Shown here: one piece after another, positions 59,397 to 64,000 of the stretch | Layout of the letters: every line of letters begins with the position of its first letter | Position numbering within the stretch: the first letter of the stretch is position 1 | DNA from: Mycolicibacterium porcinum | GTDB taxonomy: Bacteria; Actinomycetota; Actinomycetes; Mycobacteriales; Mycobacteriaceae | NCBI GenBank assembly: GCA_002086835.1 | Contig: MVIG01000003.1 | Coordinates: 477,569 to 541,568, forward strand | Direction of reading: 5' to 3' | DNA: 64,000 nt | The notes under the pieces: generated by a model | The model's database searches: none | What the model was told of the DNA's origin: nothing | The model's input: the letters and a program-made list of their open reading frames with translations, nothing else | Made by a program: the position numbers and the translations under genes

Positions 59397-60248
59397 ATGA
59401 CAATGGCTGTCGAGAAGGCCGGCGAGACGCCCAGCGCCGTCATCGACCGGGTTTCCCTGGTTCTCGATGTCTTCGACGGACCGGGTCGGCTGACATTGGC
59501 AGAGATCGTGCGGCGCACCGGGCTGCCGCGTTCGTCGGCCCACCGCATCCTGGAGCGCCTCGTTCACCTACGGTGGCTGCGCCGCGACGGCCGCGACTAC
59601 GAGTTGGGCATGCGGCTGGTCGAGCTGGGCTCGCTGGCCCTGCATCAAGACCGCATCCATCAAGCGGCGATTCCCTTGCTCCGCGATCTGCACCGGGCCA
59701 CCGGACTCGTCGTCCACCTCGCGGTCCTCGACGGCTCCGACGTGGTGTACCTGGAGAAGATCGGCGACCAGATGGTGGCTGCCATCCCGACCCGGATCGG
59801 AGGACGCCAACCCGCGCACTGTACGGCGGTCGGCAAGGCGATCCTGGCTGACAACCCATCATGCGAAGTCGACTTCACCGAACGCAAGACACGGTTCTCG
59901 ATCAGCGGTGAGCGGCAGCTTGCTGCCGAATTGGCCAAGGTCCGCGCGCACGGGGTGGCGTTCGAGCGCGAAGAATCACTGGCCGGATTCGGTTGTGTCG
60001 CAGCGCCGATCGGCCCGGTCGGGGCTGCCGTCGCGGCGGTGTCGGTGTGCGGCCCGATGAGCCGCATGACCTTCGACCACCGACTGGCGGCTCCGGTGCG
60101 GATGACCGCGATGGGCATCTGGCGCAACGCCGAGGTCGGTCCCCGACAGGTGGTGCCAACTTTGCAACCGCTGCGCCCGCTGCGCGTCACCAACACCGTT
60201 TCAGGCGCCCACGGGCTGCGGGCTTCGACCGCGCTGCTGCCGGCATGA
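59397..60248 (+). CDS. IclR-family transcriptional regulator (second of two)
   Basis: 283 aa, ATG 59397 with GGGAGG upstream. wHTH: VIDRVSLVLDVFDGPGRLTLAEIVRRTGLPRSSAHRILERLVHLRWL near 15-61; effector domain with VVYLEKIGDQMVAAIPTRIGGRQPAHCTAVGKAILA near 115-150. Close to the IclR at 46434 (DVFxxxxxLxLAEIxRxxxxPRSSAHRIL). ATGA overlap with the esterase gene, so they are co-transcribed. Confidence 0.91.
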   Translation: MTMAVEKAGETPSAVIDRVSLVLDVFDGPGRLTLAEIVRRTGLPRSSAHRILERLVHLRWLRRDGRDYELGMRLVELGSLALHQDRIHQAAIPLLRDLHRATGLVVHLAVLDGSDVVYLEKIGDQMVAAIPTRIGGRQPAHCTAVGKAILADNPSCEVDFTERKTRFSISGERQLAAELAKVRAHGVAFEREESLAGFGCVAAPIGPVGAAVAAVSVCGPMSRMTFDHRLAAPVRMTAMGIWRNAEVGPRQVVPTLQPLRPLRVTNTVSGAHGLRASTALLPA

Positions 60249-61168
60249 CCCTCGATCCTCAGATCGCGGATCTGATCGAAACCCTCGATTCGGGCTTCCC
60301 TCCGGTACACACGATGACCGGCGCGCAAGCCCGTGCGGCGATCCGTTCCCGCTTCGTCGCAAACCCTCAACCCGAGCCGGTCGGCTCCGTGGCCGACGAT
60401 CAGGTGGCGGTGGACAACGGCCGTATCGACGTCCGGATCTACCGCCCCGATGCACCCGGCCCGCTTCCCATGCTTGTCTACGCCCACGGTGGCGGGTTCG
60501 TGTTCTGCGACCTCGACAGTCACGACGGGTTGTGCCGCAACCTCGCCAATTTGATTCCTGCCGTAGTGGTTTCGGTGGGCTACCGATTGGCACCCGAGCA
60601 CCGGTGGCCCACCGCTGCCGAAGACCTCTACGCCGCTACGTGCTGGGCTGTCGAGCACGCCGCCGAATTCGGCGCCGACCCGGCACGGGTTGCGGTGGGC
60701 GGCGACAGCGCGGGCGGCAATCTCGCGGCCGTGACCACACTGATGGCCCGCGATCGCGGCGGACCGGACCTGGCCGCCCAACTTCTGCTGTATCCGGTGA
60801 TCGGTGCGGATTTCGACACCGACTCGTACCTGGCGTTCGGCCAGGGCTTCTACAACCCTCGCCCGGCGCTGCAGTGGTATTGGGACCAGTACGTCCCCGC
60901 CGTCGCGGATCGACAAAACCCCTATGCCTCACCGCTACACGGTGACCTCGGCGGGTTGCCGCCTGCGGTTGTCGTGCTCGCGGGCCACGATCCGCTGCGG
61001 GACGAGGGCATCGCCTACACCGATGCTCTCGAGGCGGCCGGGGTACCGACTGTGCGGTGCGCGTTCGACGGTGGCATCCACGGATTCATGACGATGCCGA
61101 TGCTCGACATCGCGCACCAGGCGAGGCGACAGGCCGGCGACGCGTTAGGTGAGCTGCTCCGCCGGTAG
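60245..61168 (+). CDS. Alpha/beta hydrolase, hormone-sensitive lipase (Lip) family
   Basis: 307 aa. HSL motif HGGGF near 80-84 (oxyanion hole), nucleophile Ser in GGDSAGGN near 156-163, Asp near 247 (GHDPLRDEG) and His near 279 (GIHGF). The usual lid region is short. It hydrolyses esters of short or bulky acids; in this context it could open a lactone or ester made by the BVMO. That link is inference. Its 3' end overlaps the convergent OYE gene by 24 bp. Confidence 0.9.
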   Translation: MTLDPQIADLIETLDSGFPPVHTMTGAQARAAIRSRFVANPQPEPVGSVADDQVAVDNGRIDVRIYRPDAPGPLPMLVYAHGGGFVFCDLDSHDGLCRNLANLIPAVVVSVGYRLAPEHRWPTAAEDLYAATCWAVEHAAEFGADPARVAVGGDSAGGNLAAVTTLMARDRGGPDLAAQLLLYPVIGADFDTDSYLAFGQGFYNPRPALQWYWDQYVPAVADRQNPYASPLHGDLGGLPPAVVVLAGHDPLRDEGIAYTDALEAAGVPTVRCAFDGGIHGFMTMPMLDIAHQARRQAGDALGELLRR

Positions 61169-62350
61169 CACGGCGCCGTACCGTTGCTCGGGGTCGAGGA
61201 CGCAGTGAGTACGACCGAACACCGTCACCATGCACTTGTTGTTGTGGTTGCAGCGGCCGCGGGACGCGGGTTCGGCGATCATCGTGTTGACCCGGTCCGG
61301 TTCCCGCAGCAGGGCCCGCCCCATGGCGAAGAAGTCGAACCCTTCCCGCACGCCCATCTCGAGGTGCTCGCGATTGTTGATGCCGCCCAGCAGAATCAGT
61401 TTGGTGTTACGCATCAACGGCACGAACTGCCGGGCCGGCTCGAGCATGTACAGGTCTCGATACGGGTAGACACCCATCGTCTGCTTGCCCACCAGCCTGA
61501 TGGCCGGGCGCAAGGCCGGCGGCATCACCTTCGCGAACTCCTTGACCGGGACGTCGCCGCGGAACAGGTACATGGGCTTGTACACCGACGAACCCTGAGT
61601 CAGTTCGATCGCATCGAGGGTGGCATCGGCATCGAGAAGTTGAGCCGTCCGCAATGCCTCGTCGATCCAGATGCTGCCGGGAAGGCCATCGTCCATGTCC
61701 AACTTGGCGATCACCGCGATCTGGTCCCCGACCACCTCGCGAACTCGGGCCGCGATCTCCCGCACGAGTCGCGATCGGTTGTCGATGTCACCCCCGTACT
61801 CGTCCTTGCGCCGATTGATGAGTGGACTCAGAAACGAGCTGGGCAGATAGAGGTGGCCGAAGTGCAGTTCGACGGCGTCGAATCCGGCGTCGACCGCCAC
61901 CTGGGCTGCCGCACCGAACTGGTCGATCACGCGAGCGATCTCGGCGCGGGTGATCTCGCGGCAGTAGGCGAAGGAGGTCGGGTTGACGAATCGGCTCGGT
62001 GCCACCGCGGTGACGCCGGTCAGCTTTTTCTGCGCCACCACCCCGGCGTGCCCGAGCTGTGCCGAAATGGCCGCTCCCGCAGCGTGCACCGCGTCGGTGA
62101 GCTTTCGCAGGCCCGGGAGCGCCTTGCTGTCCATCACGATCTGGCCAGGTGCGCTCGCCCCTTGGGGAGACACACAGCAATAGGCGACAGTGGTCATCCC
62201 GACCCCGCCCTCGGCGAAGCTGCGATGGAAGTCGATGAGGTCGTCGGTGACCAGGCCGTCGGGCGAGCGGCCTTCCGACGTGGCTGCCTTGATCACACGG
62301 TTGCGCAGTGCCACCGGACCCAACTGGGCGGGGCTGAACGGATCGGTCAT
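61145..62350 (-). CDS. NADH:flavin oxidoreductase (old yellow enzyme family)
   Basis: 401 aa; ATG 62350. TIM-barrel OYE: FSPAQLGPVALRNRVIKAATSEGRSPDG near 4-31 (FMN contact), QLGHAGV near 99-105, ELHFGHLYLPSSFLSPLINRRKDEYGGDIDNRSRLVREI near 164-202 (the His and Tyr proton donors and the NRxRxxxE element), then GRALLREPD and a CNHNNKC near 369-375 that may bind Fe-S only if two more Cys were present. Bile-acid enzymes such as BaiCD/BaiH belong to this superfamily; a delta-ene steroid reductase is conceivable. Confidence 0.86.
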   Translation of the reverse strand: MTDPFSPAQLGPVALRNRVIKAATSEGRSPDGLVTDDLIDFHRSFAEGGVGMTTVAYCCVSPQGASAPGQIVMDSKALPGLRKLTDAVHAAGAAISAQLGHAGVVAQKKLTGVTAVAPSRFVNPTSFAYCREITRAEIARVIDQFGAAAQVAVDAGFDAVELHFGHLYLPSSFLSPLINRRKDEYGGDIDNRSRLVREIAARVREVVGDQIAVIAKLDMDDGLPGSIWIDEALRTAQLLDADATLDAIELTQGSSVYKPMYLFRGDVPVKEFAKVMPPALRPAIRLVGKQTMGVYPYRDLYMLEPARQFVPLMRNTKLILLGGINNREHLEMGVREGFDFFAMGRALLREPDRVNTMIAEPASRGRCNHNNKCMVTVFGRTHCVLDPEQRYGAVLPAEQLT

Positions 62351-62450
62351 CGGCACACCTTCGCGCTGACGCCCCCCGCCGTCAACGGTGGCTTCCCGAT
62401 GGTCGGGAATGCGCGCCGACCGGCGCAGTGTCCGGCCGTAATCTCGTTTC

Positions 62451-63437
62451 ATGACCGAGGTTTTCGTGATCGATCGGGTGGTCACCGCGCCGGGCTGCGC
62501 CCAGAAGTTCATCGACACCTACCTGGCCGGGTACGTCCCGGGCGCGCGCGAACGCGGTATGACATTGCGCGATGTCCTGGTCAGTCCGCCCATCTGGTTC
62601 GAGGACCGGTCCAACGTGGTGACGATCACCTGGACGCTTCCGAGCCCTGAAGCCTGGTGGCAGATGACCTGGCAGGGTCGGCCCGACACTTCCGTGGCGC
62701 TCTGGTGGGACAGCGTCACCGATCTTGTCGTCGAACGTAGCCGCAGTGTTGCCACCGCGGCCGATGACGTCACCGCCCTTGCTGCCCCAAATGCCAGGCC
62801 CGGTATACCGGCGGGACCCGCCACAGTCGGGGTCACCCGCCTGGTCGACGTCGCCGAGTCTGATCGCAGCCGCGTCCTGGTGGCCCTGCGCGACGCCGCC
62901 GAACGCAGCGGTGCGCTGCGCGCACTGGTTCAGCCGACGTTGGCGGGATCGCGCAACGGCGGCGATATCCTGGTCCATCTGCGGTTTGCCTGCGACAGTG
63001 ACTGGGAGAACAGTGGTTTCGACGCCGCGCTGACCGATCCGGCGATCACCCGGGTAAACGGCGTCACCTACCAGGGAAGTCCACTCCGCCGCGACAGTGG
63101 CACCGTGTACCGGGCGCTGCTGCTGCGAGTCCCTGCCGAGGTGGAGGCCAAGACAGTCGCGGCATTCGAACGCGAGCTCGCGTCGATGCCCCGATACGTG
63201 TCGACGATCGCCGCGTGGCAACTGAGCCGGGTAGAGCAGCCCATCGGCACCAGCGAGTGGACGCACGTCTTCGAACAGGAATTCACCGACGTCGACGGTC
63301 TGATGGGCCCCTACCTGATGCATCCGATCCACTGGGCAGTGGTCGACCGCTGGTTCGACCCCGAGACCACCGACATCGTCGTCCGCGACCGGGTGTGCCA
63401 CAGCTTCTGCGAGCTACCCGCCCCTGTACTCACCTGA
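62451..63437 (+). CDS. Protein with C-terminal Dabb-type (stress-responsive A/B barrel) domain
   Basis: 328 aa from ATG 62451, divergent from the OYE gene (100-bp gap). The C-terminal half (about residues 220-320: YRALLLRVPAEVEAKTVAAFERELASMPRYVSTIAAW...WTHVFEQEFTDVDGLMGPYLMHPIHWAVVDRWFDPE) matches the Dabb dimeric ferredoxin-like fold, including the HPIH segment. The N-terminal half (about 1-120) looks like a second dimeric-barrel unit (VFVIDRVVTAPGCAQKFIDTYLAGYVPGARERGM). Function unknown; such proteins can be aldolases, cyclases or scavengers of reactive intermediates. Confidence 0.72.
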   Translation: MTEVFVIDRVVTAPGCAQKFIDTYLAGYVPGARERGMTLRDVLVSPPIWFEDRSNVVTITWTLPSPEAWWQMTWQGRPDTSVALWWDSVTDLVVERSRSVATAADDVTALAAPNARPGIPAGPATVGVTRLVDVAESDRSRVLVALRDAAERSGALRALVQPTLAGSRNGGDILVHLRFACDSDWENSGFDAALTDPAITRVNGVTYQGSPLRRDSGTVYRALLLRVPAEVEAKTVAAFERELASMPRYVSTIAAWQLSRVEQPIGTSEWTHVFEQEFTDVDGLMGPYLMHPIHWAVVDRWFDPETTDIVVRDRVCHSFCELPAPVLT

Positions 63438-63447
63438 GCCTCGGAGG

Positions 63448-64000
63448 CTATGCGGCTTCTGGTGGTGGTTGGGGTTGGAAGGGTGGGTACCACCACCAGT
63501 GGGCGCGTTCTCCGGTCGGCCCCGGGCACGGCGGGACATCGGGCGGGGGTGTGGTGGGTCGACGGGCCAGCGATCCGCCGTGGAGCTGTTTCCCGGTGTG
63601 GTCGGTGACGACGAGTCGGAGTGCGGGACCGGTGATGGTGATCTCGCCGCGGTGGTGGGCGCGGTGGTGAAAGGGGCAGACCAGAACGAGATTATCGAGG
63701 TCGGTGGGGCCGCCATCTTCCCAGTGCACGATGTGGTGGGCGTGGAGACCGCGGGTGGCCCCGCAGCCGGGCACCACGCAGCACCGGTCACGATGCTCCA
63801 AGGCACGGCGCAGTCGGCGGCTGATGGTGCGGGTGCTGCGCCCAACGCTGATCGGTTGGCCGTGGCGTTCGAGCCACACCTCACAGATGGCATCGCACAA
63901 CAGGTATTGGCGTTCCTCGTCGCTCAGCACCGGGCCCAGATGCAGCGCGGCGATGCGGTCGGTGAGGTTCAGATGGACCGCGACGGTGGTGTGTTGCCCG
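63448..64000 (-). CDS. HNH endonuclease with DUF222 (13E12 type), 5' part outside window
   Basis: Only the C-terminal 184 or so residues are visible; the frame continues off the right edge (AVHLNLTDRIAALHLGPVLSDEERQYLLCD). HNH motif RDRCCVVPGCGATRGLHAHHIVHWEDGGPTDLDNLVLVCPFHHRAHHRGE, with the Zn Cys pair CVVPGC, the catalytic His-His and the C-terminal HHRxxH. This is the mycobacterial DUF222/13E12 family, many copies of which are repeated in mycobacterial genomes. A small 5-bp hairpin (63437-63449) marks the boundary with the Dabb gene. Confidence 0.9.
   Translation of the reverse strand, partial: GQHTTVAVHLNLTDRIAALHLGPVLSDEERQYLLCDAICEVWLERHGQPISVGRSTRTISRRLRRALEHRDRCCVVPGCGATRGLHAHHIVHWEDGGPTDLDNLVLVCPFHHRAHHRGEITITGPALRLVVTDHTGKQLHGGSLARRPTTPPPDVPPCPGPTGERAHWWWYPPFQPQPPPEAA

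Overview
The window is high-GC (about 65-68 %) actinobacterial DNA and almost certainly comes from a rapidly growing Mycobacterium (Mycolicibacterium). The reasons are complete mce4 and KstR-regulon gene order matching the M. tuberculosis Rv3489-Rv3506 region, GTG and TTG starts, ATGA/GTGA translational overlaps throughout, mycofactocin-type SDRs and a 13E12-type HNH gene. Genes are dense and no gene-free stretch exceeds 300 bp.

Layout. (1) 1-8074: the cut-off end of a secreted VanX-type D-Ala-D-Ala dipeptidase, then a four-gene molybdenum-hydroxylase operon (large, CoxG-like, FAD and 2Fe-2S subunits) that resembles CO dehydrogenase but lacks its active-site loop. A DUF1905 protein, a 3-hydroxyisobutyrate-dehydrogenase-like enzyme and an SDR/enoyl-CoA hydratase pair follow. 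(2) 8336-9652: three tandem paralogous small secreted proteins with strong hairpins between them. (3) 9664-11320: a 54-aa protein and otsA (trehalose-6-phosphate synthase). (4) 11330-27112: the cholesterol region. On the minus strand it has yrbE4AB-mce4ABCDEF-mam4AB, hsd4A and fdxD; on the plus strand fadE26-fadE27-fadD17. Three KstR-type operators lie in its two control regions. (5) 27144-35304: an epimerase with a palindrome in its leader, TetR and AraC regulators, a glyoxalase-fold protein, a GabD2-type aldehyde dehydrogenase, a methyltransferase, a Mce-associated protein pair and three small secreted proteins, closed by a strong bidirectional terminator. (6) 35309-44554: a second complete mce operon (yrbEAB-mceABCDEF), not mce4. 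(7) 44792-63437: a catabolic island read here as a second steroid pathway. (8) 63448-64000: the C-terminal part of an HNH/DUF222 protein.

The most interesting part is regions 6 and 7 together. The island encodes a HsaD-like C-C hydrolase, a 3-alpha-hydroxysteroid-dehydrogenase-like SDR, three more SDRs (two of mycofactocin type), a Baeyer-Villiger monooxygenase, a KshB-like reductase, HsaA-like and HsaC-like ring-cleavage enzymes, and a KstD-family flavoprotein. The flavoprotein's Tyr319, Tyr465 and Ser467 match, within one position, the catalytic set of 3-ketosteroid delta4-(5-alpha)-dehydrogenase. An old-yellow-enzyme reductase, a lipase-like esterase, an NTF2-fold protein, two IclR regulators and one TetR regulator complete it. 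The second mce operon starts divergently from the HsaD-like gene across 237 bp. Together they look like an importer plus enzyme set for a steroid other than cholesterol, perhaps a 3-alpha-hydroxy or 5-alpha-reduced one. KshA, HsaB, a delta1-dehydrogenase and the HsaEFG steps are absent from the window and would have to come from elsewhere. No KstR-type operator was seen in the island; distinct palindromes next to its IclR genes suggest its own control. This substrate assignment is inference.
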